Shown here one piece after another: positions 8,778 to 17,208 of a DNA stretch of 64,000 nucleotides. This DNA is from UBA2784 sp964494625 (GTDB lineage Bacteria > Pseudomonadota > Alphaproteobacteria > Micropepsales > Micropepsaceae): contig CAZBRT010000001.1 of the NCBI GenBank assembly GCA_964494625.1, forward strand, positions 744,001 to 808,000. The letters run 5' to 3'. Both the position numbers and the translations under genes were made by a program. The notes below the pieces were generated by a model. The model saw only the letters and a list, made by a program, of their open reading frames with translations. It did no database searches and had not been told where the DNA came from. Each line of letters opens with the position of its first letter. Position 1 is the stretch's first letter.

Positions 8778-9620
8778 TCAACTGAAGCCCAGTTCCTCGC
8801 GGATGGCTTGCGGCGTGCGGCCCTCGGCACGCAGCGACCGCAAGGATGGCGCGGCATCACGCTTGGCCAGGCGCGCGCCCGATGCATCACGCACCAGATC
8901 GTGGTGGCGGTAGCGCGGCACCGGCAATTCCAGCAGATGCTGCAACAGGCGCTGCACATGGGTTGCGGCAAAAAGATCCTCGCCCCGCGTCACCAGCGTT
9001 ACGCCCTGCAGCGCATCGTCCATCACGACGGCAAGGTGATAGCTCGCCGGGAATTCTTTCCGCGCAACCACGATGTCGCCGAAAATTTCCGGCGTTGCAT
9101 TGTGGTGACCGCGATCAAGGTCCGTGAAGGCAAGTTTGCCGGTGGTCCCGGCTGATGCAGTTCCCATGTTGAGGCGCAGCGCAAAGGGAATGCCGCGGCG
9201 CTCCAGCTCCTCACATTCATCCATGGAGTTTTTGCGGCAGGTGCCGGGATAGAGCGGGCCATCGGGTCCCGCCACAGCATGGGGGGCGCTGGCCGATGCG
9301 GCAATGTCCTTGCGTGTGCAAGTGCAGGGATAGAGCCATCCTGCCCGGGCAAGGGTTGCGATCCCTTGCGCATAGAAGGTGCGATGCTCCGACTGGCGGC
9401 GCACCGGCTCCTCCCAGGCAAGGCCCAGCCAACCAAGATCCTCAATGATCCCTTGCGTGAACCGGGGGCGGCATCGTGTTTCGTCGATATCCTCGATGCG
9501 CAGGATAAAGCGCCCGCTGCTTTCACGTGCGGCGCGTTCGGCAAAGAGCGCCGAAAATCCGTGGCCCTGATGCAGATATCCCGTGGGCGACGGGGCAAAG
9601 CGGGTGATGAAGGGCATCAT
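8778..9620 (-). CDS. gluQ: Glutamyl-Q tRNA(Asp) synthetase
   Basis: A 280-residue truncated relative of glutamyl-tRNA synthetase that attaches glutamate to queuosine in tRNA(Asp). The class I signature is RFAPSPTGYLHQGHGFSAL (HIGH box as HQGH). A zinc-type cluster CTCTRKD with a later PGTCRK is typical of GluQ-RS. ARLAKRDAAPSLR stands for the KMSKS loop. It lacks the anticodon-binding domain, as expected. The start is one of two adjacent ATGs (9620 or 9617). It is divergent from the esterase gene, with about 80 bp between. Confidence 0.92.
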   Translation of the reverse strand: MMPFITRFAPSPTGYLHQGHGFSALFAERAARESSGRFILRIEDIDETRCRPRFTQGIIEDLGWLGLAWEEPVRRQSEHRTFYAQGIATLARAGWLYPCTCTRKDIAASASAPHAVAGPDGPLYPGTCRKNSMDECEELERRGIPFALRLNMGTASAGTTGKLAFTDLDRGHHNATPEIFGDIVVARKEFPASYHLAVVMDDALQGVTLVTRGEDLFAATHVQRLLQHLLELPVPRYRHHDLVRDASGARLAKRDAAPSLRSLRAEGRTPQAIREELGFS

Positions 9621-9702
9621 GGCCAAAGCGGGCACCGGTGATGGACGTGACAGGCAATCCGGGTTATCGGAAAGGGAAACGCTACAACATCGATGGTGAC
9701 CC

Positions 9703-10380
9703 ATGACAGGCAGTATCAGCAAAATCGACGGGCCGCGGGTGCTGCCGCGCGGCGGCTCAAAGCCCGACCGGCTGGTGGTGCTCGCCCACGGCTATGGGGC
9801 CGACGGCAACGATCTGATCGGCCTTGCGCCGCATTGGCAGCAATTCCTGCCCACGGCGGCGTTTGTTGCGCCCAATGCGCCGCAGCGCTGCGAGATGTCG
9901 CCGATGGGCTATCAGTGGTTTCCGATCACCAAGCTTGATCCCAAAGCCATGCTGGCCGGTGTTGAAAGCGCGGCGGCGGGCTTTGCCGGTTTCATTGACG
10001 AGGAGCTGGCGCGCTACGGCCTTGGGGCCGATCGTCTGGCGCTGGTGGGGTTCAGCCAGGGCACGATGATGTCGCTGCATGTCGGGTTGCGGCGGGCGGT
10101 TTCGCCTGCCTGCATCGTCGGTTATTCGGGCGTGCTGGCGGGGCCGGAAGTTCTCAAGGCGCAGATGACGGCCAAGCCCCCGGTGCTTCTCGTTCATGGT
10201 GATGCCGACCAGATGATCCCGGTGCAGGCGCTTTATGCATCAGCCAATGCGCTGGGCGAAGCGGGCATTGCCGTGCGCTGGCATGTCTCGCGCGGTGTCG
10301 GCCATTCTATTGATCCCGAGGGCCTGACGCTGGGCGGGCATTTTCTCGCCAGCGGCTTTGCGGGTGAGTTGGCGGGTTAG
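9703..10380 (+). CDS. Phospholipase/carboxylesterase family hydrolase
   Basis: A 225-residue alpha/beta hydrolase of the carboxylesterase/thioesterase family (YpfH-like). Visible are the oxyanion region VVLAHGYGADGNDLIGL, the nucleophile elbow VGFSQGTMMSLH, the acid segment LLVHGDADQMIPV, and the histidine in GVGHSIDPEG, which together complete a Ser-Asp-His triad. There is no signal peptide, so it is cytosolic and likely hydrolyses small esters or thioesters; the substrate is not known. The stop at 10380 is followed by an intergenic inverted repeat. Confidence 0.88.
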   Translation: MTGSISKIDGPRVLPRGGSKPDRLVVLAHGYGADGNDLIGLAPHWQQFLPTAAFVAPNAPQRCEMSPMGYQWFPITKLDPKAMLAGVESAAAGFAGFIDEELARYGLGADRLALVGFSQGTMMSLHVGLRRAVSPACIVGYSGVLAGPEVLKAQMTAKPPVLLVHGDADQMIPVQALYASANALGEAGIAVRWHVSRGVGHSIDPEGLTLGGHFLASGFAGELAG

Positions 10381-10404
10381 GGGTTTGCCTCACGTGATTG
10401 CGTC

Positions 10405-10490
10405 CTTCGACGAAGGCTCGAGGCACGAGGGAGGCTGTTGCCTGCAGCAATGCATGTTTCTCACTCCCTCATGCTGAGCGCTTGTCGAAG
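10405..10490. repeat. REP-like imperfect inverted repeat, copy 1
   Basis: Left arm CTTCGACGAAGGCTCG...GAGGGAG (10405-10433) is an imperfect reverse complement of CTCCCTCATGCTGAGCG...GTCGAAG (10464-10490). The same element recurs at 20545-20627, again in a non-coding gap. This resembles the short palindromic intergenic repeats common in Alphaproteobacteria. It lies between converging gene ends and could act as a transcript-end hairpin. Confidence 0.7.
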
Positions 10491-10533
10491 CACGCATGGC
10501 AGTGATGCCATCCACCGCCCCCATCCGCAAATT

Positions 10534-10908
10534 TCACGGCTGACTGCGGCGCGCCAATTGAAGCTCGATACGCTTCAACTCGCGGATGATGCGGTTGGCT
10601 TCGATGGTCGGCATCAGCCCCATTTTCACGGTGCCGGCCATCAATAACAGCGTGACCGACGGCAATCCCCAATGCAGGGCCGACATCACATCGGTCGTGC
10701 CGAAGAATTTCCACGCCGCATAAAGGCCGCCCAGGAACGCGACGCCCTGGAACATGGCCAGGATCACATTCACCCACCAATTGCGGCCGCTGAAAATTGC
10801 CAAGGTCTGGCGCACGAAATGGGGCTCGCCACCAATGCGGTCCATCAAAGCGCGTTCCTCGGCGCTCATGGCTTCGGTGATGAGGCGGTCAATATCTTTC
10901 TCGCTCAT
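10534..10908 (-). CDS. DUF6768-like small membrane protein
   Basis: A 124-residue protein: a charged N-terminus (SEKDIDRLITEAMSAEERAL) and two membrane segments (about residues 46-66, VNVILAMFQGVAFLGGLYAA, and 80-98, LPSVTLLLMAGTVKMGL), ending in a basic helix with EANRIIRELKRIELQLA. The pattern fits the DUF6768 family, often encoded just after an ECF sigma factor. Here its start overlaps the sigma gene by 20 bp. A role as an anti-sigma or membrane sensor for that sigma factor is an inference from position only. Confidence 0.72.
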   Translation of the reverse strand: MSEKDIDRLITEAMSAEERALMDRIGGEPHFVRQTLAIFSGRNWWVNVILAMFQGVAFLGGLYAAWKFFGTTDVMSALHWGLPSVTLLLMAGTVKMGLMPTIEANRIIRELKRIELQLARRSQP

Positions 10909-11467
10909 GGATTTCTCCGTTCAGGGTTTCGCGCAGCTTTTGCCGCGCATGCATGAGGCGGGTCTTCACCGTGCCTGCCGGCACGTCGAGGGCGACGGCA
11001 ATCTCGCCCACACTCAACTCGTCAAAATAGAAAAGCGCGATGGCGGCGCGCTGGGGCGCGGGCAGATTGCGGATCGCGCGGCGGAGGCGGTCGACATCGC
11101 CGTCGAACACATCTTTCGGCGTGTCGGGTTCAGGCTCCGGCTCGGCGGCAATGGCACCGGCAAGGCGCCGACGCGAAATCTCGCCTGCGATGAAGCGCGC
11201 GGCGCGGCGCGAGACGATACGATAGGCAAAGGCAGGAAAGGCACCCGCATCATCAAGGCCCGCAATGGCGCGGATGATTTCGTGCCAGGCGTCCTGCACG
11301 ATGTCGCTGGCGGCGTCCGTGTTTCCCGTCAGGCGGGCGGCGTGGGCCGCCAGCCGCTTGTGCCAGCGCGCCACCAGCGCCGCCAAGGCCTTGCGGTCGC
11401 CGGTGCGGGCGGCAGCGGCAAGATAGGCGTCAAGTTTGCGGTCGGTGCCGGAAATGGGGCAAAGCAT
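10889..11467 (-). CDS. ECF-type RNA polymerase sigma factor
   Basis: A 192-residue sigma-70 family protein with only regions 2 and 4. Region 2 runs about residues 14-80 with TDAASDIVQDAWHEIIRAI. Region 4 runs about 125-180 with LPAPQRAAIALFYFDELSVG and the DNA-recognition helix VPAGTVKTRLMHARQKL. It redirects RNA polymerase to a stress or envelope regulon. No classical zinc or DUF-type anti-sigma is adjacent; the DUF6768 gene overlaps its end by 20 bp and is the only candidate partner. It is divergent from the HNH gene across about 210 bp, where a self-regulated promoter would be expected but is not identified. Confidence 0.92.
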   Translation of the reverse strand: MLCPISGTDRKLDAYLAAAARTGDRKALAALVARWHKRLAAHAARLTGNTDAASDIVQDAWHEIIRAIAGLDDAGAFPAFAYRIVSRRAARFIAGEISRRRLAGAIAAEPEPEPDTPKDVFDGDVDRLRRAIRNLPAPQRAAIALFYFDELSVGEIAVALDVPAGTVKTRLMHARQKLRETLNGEIHERERY

Positions 11468-11678
11468 GAGAGCTCAGGAGGCGCAATTGCCGGTCGTTCC
11501 GGCGGGTTCTGATGAAAGGTGGCGACCTGGACGCGGCCGGTTCAATGCGGCGTTGCCCTTTTTCGCCTGTCTTGAAGGATTCACCAAGCTGGCCTAGGCT
11601 TTGAGTCGTGGGCCGGGTTTTCCGCCCACACCGTCTTCAGGAGAATTGTGCCTTCATCAGTACCGGGTACCACACATC

Positions 11679-12239
11679 ATGCTGACCGCCGAGCGAGCCC
11701 CTGACGCATGTCCCGCGCTGGTGCTCAACGCGGATTTCCGGCCCCTTTCCTATTTTCCGCTCTCGCTATGGTCCTGGCAGGATACGGTGAAGGCCGTGTT
11801 CCTCGACCGCGTCATCATCCTCAACCATTACGACCGGTTCGTGCGCTCGCCCTCGTTCGAGATGCAGCTGCCGTCGGTTGTCTGCCTCAAGGAATATGTG
11901 AGGCCGTCGCGCAACCCCGCGTTCACGCGGTTCAACGTGTTCCTGCGCGACCGGTTCGAGTGCCAGTATTGCGGCGAGGACTCCGACCTTACCTTCGATC
12001 ACGTGATCCCGCGTTCGCGCGGCGGCAAGACGACATGGGAAAATGTCGTTGCCGCCTGCTCGACCTGCAATCTGCTCAAGGGCGGCAGGCTGCCGCATCA
12101 ATGCGGCATGTTCCCGGCGCACAAGCCCATCCGGCCCTCGGTCACGCAACTGCACAAGCATGGGCGGCTTTTTCCGCCCAACTACCTGCATGAAAGCTGG
12201 ACCGATTATCTCTACTGGGATTCCGAACTGGAAGAATAG
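11679..12239 (+). CDS. HNH endonuclease
   Basis: A 186-residue protein from the ATG at 11679. The C-terminal half holds a zinc-type HNH domain: RFECQYCGEDSDLTFDHVIP (two CxxC cysteines and the catalytic His), SRGGKTTWENVVAACSTCNL with the second CxxC, and KGGRLP. The N-terminal half (ALVLNADFRPLSYFPLSLWS) is the conserved leader of the widespread chromosomal alphaproteobacterial HNH family. Such proteins stand alone; their DNA target and purpose are unknown. No methyltransferase or other restriction component is near, so I do not call a restriction system. Confidence 0.9.
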   Translation: MLTAERAPDACPALVLNADFRPLSYFPLSLWSWQDTVKAVFLDRVIILNHYDRFVRSPSFEMQLPSVVCLKEYVRPSRNPAFTRFNVFLRDRFECQYCGEDSDLTFDHVIPRSRGGKTTWENVVAACSTCNLLKGGRLPHQCGMFPAHKPIRPSVTQLHKHGRLFPPNYLHESWTDYLYWDSELEE

Positions 12240-12242
12240 GCT

Positions 12243-12911
12243 TCACGCCTTCTTCGCGTCGCGCCACATCGACAGGATGGGCGGGGCGTCGGCGCGCGGG
12301 CGGTATTCATTCAGCACACGAAAGCCGTGGCGCTCGTAGAGCCGCGTGTTCTTCGGATTGGAATTGTCGAGCGACGCGGCAACACCCGTGTCATCGACGC
12401 GCGACAATGTCGCCTCCAGGATGGCGCTGCCCAGTCCCATGCCCTGCATGGCGGGTAAGACACCGAGAAAAAACAGGTACCAGTGCGGCTGGTGCTTGGG
12501 GTGGTGCTTTTCCATCGCTGCCATCATCGCCAGCGCACGCGGGATGCGCGAAATTCCGCAGGCGCGCAGGATGAGCGGTGCCATGGTGATCTGTGTGCCA
12601 AGGCCGGGGTTCAGGCTTTGGACCCCGTGCGGCGGCAGCCAGATGGCAGTGGCCTCAAAACCCGGTGCCACATGGCATTCATCATGCGGCAGCGACTGCC
12701 TGGTCAGTGCCATGTTGAAATAGGTCGAAAGTGCCTCGCGGCGGCGCGCGCCGTCACGGAAAATCCAGTCCATCACCGGATCGGCGGCAAAGGCGTCGCA
12801 GAGAAGTTCGATGGCCTTGGCAAGATCGGCGGCCGCCATGCGCCGGGGTATCGCCGCACCCGCACGCGCCGCCACAACCGCTTCGTCATGGGGGCGGGGC
12901 TTTTCCTGCAT
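12243..12911 (-). CDS. GNAT family N-acetyltransferase
   Basis: A 222-residue acetyltransferase from the ATG at 12911. The acetyl-CoA-binding motif is LGVLPAMQGMGLGSAILEA (motif A, Q/RxxGxG/A), followed by ASLDNSNPKNTRLYERHGFR. The N-terminal ~110 residues match the long GNAT type with FAADPVMDWIF. It probably acetylates a small amine or peptide; the substrate is unknown. Its ATG shares one base with the stop of coq7 (TGATG), so it is the last gene of the dsbB-coq7-GNAT operon. Confidence 0.88.
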   Translation of the reverse strand: MQEKPRPHDEAVVAARAGAAIPRRMAAADLAKAIELLCDAFAADPVMDWIFRDGARRREALSTYFNMALTRQSLPHDECHVAPGFEATAIWLPPHGVQSLNPGLGTQITMAPLILRACGISRIPRALAMMAAMEKHHPKHQPHWYLFFLGVLPAMQGMGLGSAILEATLSRVDDTGVAASLDNSNPKNTRLYERHGFRVLNEYRPRADAPPILSMWRDAKKA

Positions 12912-13507
12912 CAGATTTTTTCGGAGAGGCGAATGGCCAACCGGCAACCCGCCTTGATCGTTTCGCTCAACAGACGATAGGCAGGTGCCTGTTCGGCACC
13001 TTCCTGAATGGCGGTCTCGCGGTGCCCAGCCTCGTCGGCGCGAAAGCGGGTGACGATCCCCAGAAGTTCAGGATCATGGCCTTTCAGCCTTTCTTCCTGG
13101 CTTGCATAGTGATCGTCGATCACTTCTTCCACGGCGGCGGTGCATGCCATGGCAGCCTTTTCGCCCAGAAGGGCGGTCATCGCGCCAAGCGCAAAACCAG
13201 CGACGTCCCACACAGGGCGAAGCAATGTGGGGCGCACGCCACGTTCGGCAATCAGGCGGTCAAAGGTTTTGAGATGCTCTTCCTCTTGCGCGGCCATGTG
13301 GCGGATGAGATCGCCCGAGCGGGCCGTCGATGGCCGTTGCCCCAGGACCGCCAATTGCCCCTCATAAATGCGCACCGCGCCATATTCACCCGCGTGATCG
13401 ACGCGGATCATGCCGGCGACTTCATCGCGCGAGGGCGCCTTGCCGGGGCGCGGTGGCGGCGTGTCACCCACGCGCGGCGGGCGCTTTGAAAACGCCTTGG
13501 CGGTCAC
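12911..13507 (-). CDS. coq7: Demethoxyubiquinone hydroxylase (COQ7 family)
   Basis: A 198-residue di-iron hydroxylase of ubiquinone synthesis, placing the last hydroxyl on the ring. Metal ligands are visible as Glu in RVDHAGEYGAVRIY, ExxH in AAQEEEHL, Glu in AVEEVIDDHY and ExxH in RADEAGHRE. The length matches bacterial COQ7 proteins. It overlaps dsbB by 4 bp and the GNAT gene by 1 bp. Pairing with dsbB is sensible because DsbB passes electrons to ubiquinone, although co-transcription may simply be conserved order. Confidence 0.93.
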   Translation of the reverse strand: MTAKAFSKRPPRVGDTPPPRPGKAPSRDEVAGMIRVDHAGEYGAVRIYEGQLAVLGQRPSTARSGDLIRHMAAQEEEHLKTFDRLIAERGVRPTLLRPVWDVAGFALGAMTALLGEKAAMACTAAVEEVIDDHYASQEERLKGHDPELLGIVTRFRADEAGHRETAIQEGAEQAPAYRLLSETIKAGCRLAIRLSEKI

Positions 13508-14067
13508 GCCGATGCACCCTTCTGTTCGACGTCGCCATCCATTTTACTGCCTTTGGGCCAGGCCGACGCAAAGGCGTAACCGGCGAGTGCAATCGACAAA
13601 AGCGCGTTCCAGCCGGCCATCGACAATCCAAGAAGCGACCACGGCGCTTCGTCGCAGCGCACCGGGCGCGACGCGAAAAGATCATTGGCCGAGGACAGGA
13701 CGTTGGGATCGCCGCCGACGCATGACGGAAAGCCCGCCCAGAATTTCCATTCCACACCGGCATGATAGATCGCAATGCCCGCGCCGATCGCCAGCACCAA
13801 TCCTGCCAGTGCGACGGCGCCCCGCGTGACATTGGGCGAAAAGCGGCGGGTTGATCCCGCCCAGGCGGCAAAAAGCCCGATCACCGCGACCGCAAAATGC
13901 GGCGGGCGTTGCCACAGGCACAATTCGCAAGGCTGCATCTCGCCCACATACTGGAAAAGATAGGCGGCGGCGATCAAGAGCACCGAACCGCCTGCACAGA
14001 TGAGCCCGGCAATCATGGGGTCAAGGATGTCGAGCGGCTTTACGGTCTGCGGCGTTTGTTCCGGCAT
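13504..14067 (-). CDS. dsbB: Disulfide bond formation protein B
   Basis: A 187-residue inner-membrane protein with four membrane segments (about residues 14-36, 50-66, 77-96, 150-170). The first periplasmic loop carries the CxxC-type pair in MQPCELCLWQR. The second loop carries a cysteine in FPSCVGGD and one in RPVRCDEAPW. DsbB reoxidises periplasmic DsbA and gives electrons to quinone. It heads the operon with coq7. No dsbA is in the window. Confidence 0.9.
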   Translation of the reverse strand: MPEQTPQTVKPLDILDPMIAGLICAGGSVLLIAAAYLFQYVGEMQPCELCLWQRPPHFAVAVIGLFAAWAGSTRRFSPNVTRGAVALAGLVLAIGAGIAIYHAGVEWKFWAGFPSCVGGDPNVLSSANDLFASRPVRCDEAPWSLLGLSMAGWNALLSIALAGYAFASAWPKGSKMDGDVEQKGASA

Positions 14068-14111
14068 GGGTGGCTTGATCCAGTTGAGGGGGCCGCTTTC
14101 AGGGTCCGCTT

Positions 14112-15002
14112 TCAGGTTCTGCTCTTGGGGGCGCGCAAGGGTCGGGCAGAAGGATGCGGCATGATCTGATAATCATATCCGAAGGGATGGACAAGGTTCC
14201 GCCGTGTCACGCCTGCCATGAAAGCGCTGTCATCCGCCGAAAACCATGTGGACCAATGGCGCTTTTCGTCGCGCACGACCACGCGTTGCTGCCGGTCATT
14301 GCTGGCGCGGGCCATGTCGTCCTTGGTGGCGCGGGCCGCCCCCAGGGCAGCATGGGCGGGCGTGATCCGGTCAAACCCGAAATGGCTGAGCGTCGCCAAT
14401 GTGGCGGCGGCGGGGTCGGCCACCATCTCCTCGTAACGGATGACGTGAAAACGTGCGGGGTCGCGCGCAGCCATGTCACCCCATTCATTGAGAAAGCGCA
14501 TGCGCATCCAGATGTCGCTGTTGAAGCGGATGCCCTCCGCCCGCTTGCGGAAGCGCACGTCGCCCCGCAGATAGGCTGAAAAGCTGCAATTGTAGCGGTC
14601 CTTCCATTTCTCGTAGTTCGACACGAGTGCGGCGCGCAGGTCGCGCACCAGGATCACATAACGCGGAAAGTGCAGGGCGTTGCGGATGAAGGCGCGGCGC
14701 ATCAGGCGGTGCGGCATCGAGTGCGAATGCACGGTCACGGGAAAACCGAAGCGCTGGGCGCATTCGCGCGGCGGGCGGCGGGGGTGGCCGCACAGGCTTT
14801 CATCCTGGATGTTTTCCGGGGGCGGCGCGCCATAGGCCTCGGCGATGGCATGGCCCATCATGAATTTCAGCCAATGGCTGCCGGCCTGGGGCACGGAGAC
14901 GATCCAGCCGTCCACCTTGCGGTGACGGATCATGGCCGCGTTGGTCCAGCCCTGCGAGAAGGCGCGGAATTTGAGCCAGGCGGGATCGTCGATCAGGGCC
15001 AT
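14112..15002 (-). CDS. Sulfotransferase domain protein
   Basis: A 296-residue PAPS-dependent sulfotransferase-like protein. The 5'-phosphosulfate loop is VSVPQAGSHWLKFMMGHA (residues ~35-52) and the 3'-phosphate site is VILVRDLRAALVSNYEKW. IRYEEMVADP and the C-terminal region follow the Sulfotransfer_1 layout. There is no signal peptide, so it acts in the cytosol on an unidentified acceptor such as a lipid, sugar or protein. It is the first of two sulfotransferase genes in the window and is not obviously related in detail to the TPR-type one at 49.5 kb. Confidence 0.83.
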   Translation of the reverse strand: MALIDDPAWLKFRAFSQGWTNAAMIRHRKVDGWIVSVPQAGSHWLKFMMGHAIAEAYGAPPPENIQDESLCGHPRRPPRECAQRFGFPVTVHSHSMPHRLMRRAFIRNALHFPRYVILVRDLRAALVSNYEKWKDRYNCSFSAYLRGDVRFRKRAEGIRFNSDIWMRMRFLNEWGDMAARDPARFHVIRYEEMVADPAAATLATLSHFGFDRITPAHAALGAARATKDDMARASNDRQQRVVVRDEKRHWSTWFSADDSAFMAGVTRRNLVHPFGYDYQIMPHPSARPLRAPKSRT

Positions 15003-15130
15003 GACCTTCTCGTGTCACGGGAATTGGCGGCGTGTCAAACCGGGGGGCGGGGCATTCGTGGGCAGGTTGGGCGCGAAGGCCCGCGTTGACGCAAGCGGGG
15101 CAGCCGCATAGAAGAAGCGCCGCAGAAGAG

Positions 15131-15216
15131 GCCCCTGTGGCGGAATGGTAGACGCGGCAGACTCAAAATCTGTTGCCCTCACGGGCGTGCTGGTTCAAGT
15201 CCGGCCAGGGGCACCA
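15131..15216 (+). tRNA. tRNA-Leu (CAA)
   Basis: A complete cloverleaf: acceptor strands GCCCCTG (15131-15137) and CAGGGGC (15206-15212), anticodon arm GCAGA-CTCAAAA-TCTGT giving anticodon CAA, a long variable arm as in leucine tRNAs, T-arm with GGTTCAAGTCC, and an encoded ACCA end (15213-15216). It decodes UUG. No integrase or displaced 3' copy is next to it. Confidence 0.97.
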
Positions 15217-15322
15217 ATTCCCGCACCTTGCAGCCCGATTGCCTGAAGGTGACAGGGCCTTGCCCGCGCGCTTCTGTCGGGCCTAACCTTGGCCATTGCT
15301 TTCCCCCAAAACGGAACACGCC

Positions 15323-15841
15323 ATGACAGCGCTCCATGAATTTACTGTGCTCAATTTTCTCCAGACGCTGGGGGCCGTTTCCGGCTTTCTGGAAAAGGGT
15401 GCCAAGCACTGCGCCGAGCACAACATCAATCCGCAGGAATTCGTGGATGCGCGCATCCATCCCGACATGCTGCCCATGAGCTTCCAGATCAACTCGGTCG
15501 CGCATCATTCGCTGGGTGCGATCAACGGCGCGAAGGCCGGCGTGTCCGGTACGCCACCGAACATCGGTGCGGTCGATTATACGGGCCTTCAGGCGATGGT
15601 CACCCATGCGCGCGACGAACTTGCCAAAATGCCGGCTGCCGAAGTGAACGCGCTTTCGGGCAAGGACGTCACCTTCAAGATGGGCGACTTCAAGATTCCG
15701 TTCACGGCGGAAGGGTTCCTGCTCTCATTCTCACTGCCCAATTTCTATTTCCACGCGACAACCGCCTACGATATTCTGCGCATGAAGGGCGTGAAGCTGG
15801 GCAAGCGCGACTTCCTGGGCACGATGCGGATGAAGGGGTAG
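15323..15841 (+). CDS. DUF1993 family protein
   Basis: A 172-residue soluble protein from the ATG at 15323, the first in-frame ATG before the conserved opening LHEFTVLNFLQTLGAVSGFLE. The family is recognised by HPDMLPMSFQINSVAHHSLG and the end FYFHATTAYDILRMKGVKLG. DUF1993 proteins form a four-helix DinB-like bundle; no reaction is established. The histidines in VAHHS and YFHATTAYDIL may bind a metal, as in DinB proteins (inference). It stands alone after tRNA-Leu. Confidence 0.85.
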   Translation: MTALHEFTVLNFLQTLGAVSGFLEKGAKHCAEHNINPQEFVDARIHPDMLPMSFQINSVAHHSLGAINGAKAGVSGTPPNIGAVDYTGLQAMVTHARDELAKMPAAEVNALSGKDVTFKMGDFKIPFTAEGFLLSFSLPNFYFHATTAYDILRMKGVKLGKRDFLGTMRMKG

Positions 15842-15861
15842 GGCGAACTGGTCCTGCGCCG

Positions 15862-16746
15862 TCATGTGCTCCGCTTCTGCCACAACAGGCGGGGCGAAAA
15901 TCCGGTCACCAGAGCCGTGCCCAAAAGCACCATGGCGGCGCCCAGCACCATCCGGGCCGCGACCGGTTCATCGAGAACCAGATTGCCCCACAACACGCCG
16001 AAGACCGGAATGAGGAAGGTCACCGTCAGCGCAGGCGCGGGGCCGATGTCGGCAATCAGTCGGAAGTAAAGCAGATAGGCAACGCCGCTGCACAGGATGC
16101 CGAGCGCCAGCACGGATGCGGCAATTGCCGGATCAAAGACCATCCCGTGGTCGGCAAATGGAACAAGAGGCGCCATCAGAAGTGTGGCGGCCCACATGCT
16201 GCCATGCGCATTGGCAAAGGGCTCCACGCTCTCAGCATGGCGCGCATAGGTGGTGGCGATGCCATAGGAAGCCGCCGCTGCCAGCGCCAATGCGATGGCG
16301 CCCAGCGCACCTTCGTTTAGCGTTGAAGGGTCAAAGCCCGTCAACACCGCAACGCCGCAAAGTCCCAGCGCCAGGCCTAGAACCGCTTTGGCGGTCAGGG
16401 GTTTTCGTGACCATGAAGCCGTGAAAATGGCACCCCAAACGGGTGCGGTCGCGTTCAGGATCGACATGAGGGACGCGGAAATCGTGCGTGCAGAAATCGC
16501 AAAGAGAAGAAAGGGCAGCGCCGAATTGAAGAGACCCAGAATCAGAAAATGCCGCCAGTGCCTGCGCAGCCCGAGCTCTTTTTCGAGCATGAAACCGACC
16601 ACAGCCAGAAAGATCGCAGCCAGCCCCACCCGCAAGATGATCAGAATCACCGGATCAAGCGCCGATGCGCCGATCTTGAGAAAGAGGAATGATCCTCCCC
16701 AAAGCGCCGAGAGCGCCAGAAGGCGCATAAGGCTTGCCAGATCCAT
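15862..16746 (-). CDS. EamA-type drug/metabolite transporter
   Basis: A 294-residue inner-membrane protein with ten predicted membrane segments in two EamA repeats. Opening LMRLLALSALWGGSFLFLKI and the mid-protein GALGAIALALAAAASYGIAT are typical, as is the C-terminal PVFGVLWGNLVLDEPV. The family exports amino acids or other small metabolites; the substrate is unknown. The ATG at 16746 was chosen because it starts just before the first membrane helix; the frame opens further to 16791. Confidence 0.88.
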   Translation of the reverse strand: MDLASLMRLLALSALWGGSFLFLKIGASALDPVILIILRVGLAAIFLAVVGFMLEKELGLRRHWRHFLILGLFNSALPFLLFAISARTISASLMSILNATAPVWGAIFTASWSRKPLTAKAVLGLALGLCGVAVLTGFDPSTLNEGALGAIALALAAAASYGIATTYARHAESVEPFANAHGSMWAATLLMAPLVPFADHGMVFDPAIAASVLALGILCSGVAYLLYFRLIADIGPAPALTVTFLIPVFGVLWGNLVLDEPVAARMVLGAAMVLLGTALVTGFSPRLLWQKRST

Positions 16747-16857
16747 GGTGAGAGCGGTCCCGAAGCTTTGCGCTGGTTGAAGCGCCGTCACCCTAGGGAC
16801 GCGCTCGCGTGCCGTCTGGCCGTTTCCGGACGCGGAAGTAAGTATCCCGGGGACGCT

Positions 16858-17208
16858 TTAAACGCGCCGGGAAATCCGCATACGGCCGCGACGGACAGTG
16901 ACCATCGCGCCGCTCGCCAGGTCGTCGGCGTAGAGCGCAATCGCCGCTCGCGCACTGGCAAGCTGTTCGTGTGCGTTAATCTGCTCAAGGCGCAAGATGC
17001 CTGTGGATTGTGCATGTTGCTGCCACAGCAAGGCACCGAAGTCGGCATCTTCGGTCAGAAGAATGCGGTCATCATCGGCAGCGAGCTCGAGAACTTCCTT
17101 GTCCGGCGGATTGAGGCGGGCCTCACTGAGCGCCAGCACATCGTGCCCGTCGGCCCGCAAGCCGGAAATCGTCAGGCGCGCGATGCAGAGATCAGCGAGC
17201 AGCCGCAT
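16858..17208 (-). CDS. DUF5615 PIN-like toxin candidate
   Basis: A 116-residue protein of the PIN-like DUF5615 group. Acidic active-site residues are seen as D in RLLADLCIARL (where a D/N is usual), E/D in LALSEARL, and D in ILLTEDADFGALL, which fit the ribonuclease-type metal site. The opening LADLC departs from the more common LADENL. Its start overlaps the DUF433 gene by 17 bp, the normal order for this toxin-antitoxin-like pair. It could cleave RNA when the partner is lost; this is inferred from family and context. Confidence 0.8.
   Translation of the reverse strand: MRLLADLCIARLTISGLRADGHDVLALSEARLNPPDKEVLELAADDDRILLTEDADFGALLWQQHAQSTGILRLEQINAHEQLASARAAIALYADDLASGAMVTVRRGRMRISRRV

Noticed and set aside
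11679..12239. Restriction-modification system around the HNH nuclease
   Set aside because: No methyltransferase or specificity gene is near, and the protein matches the stand-alone chromosomal HNH family.
15131..15216. tRNA-Leu as an integration site
   Set aside because: No integrase, no displaced 3' copy of the tRNA and no foreign-looking block is next to it.
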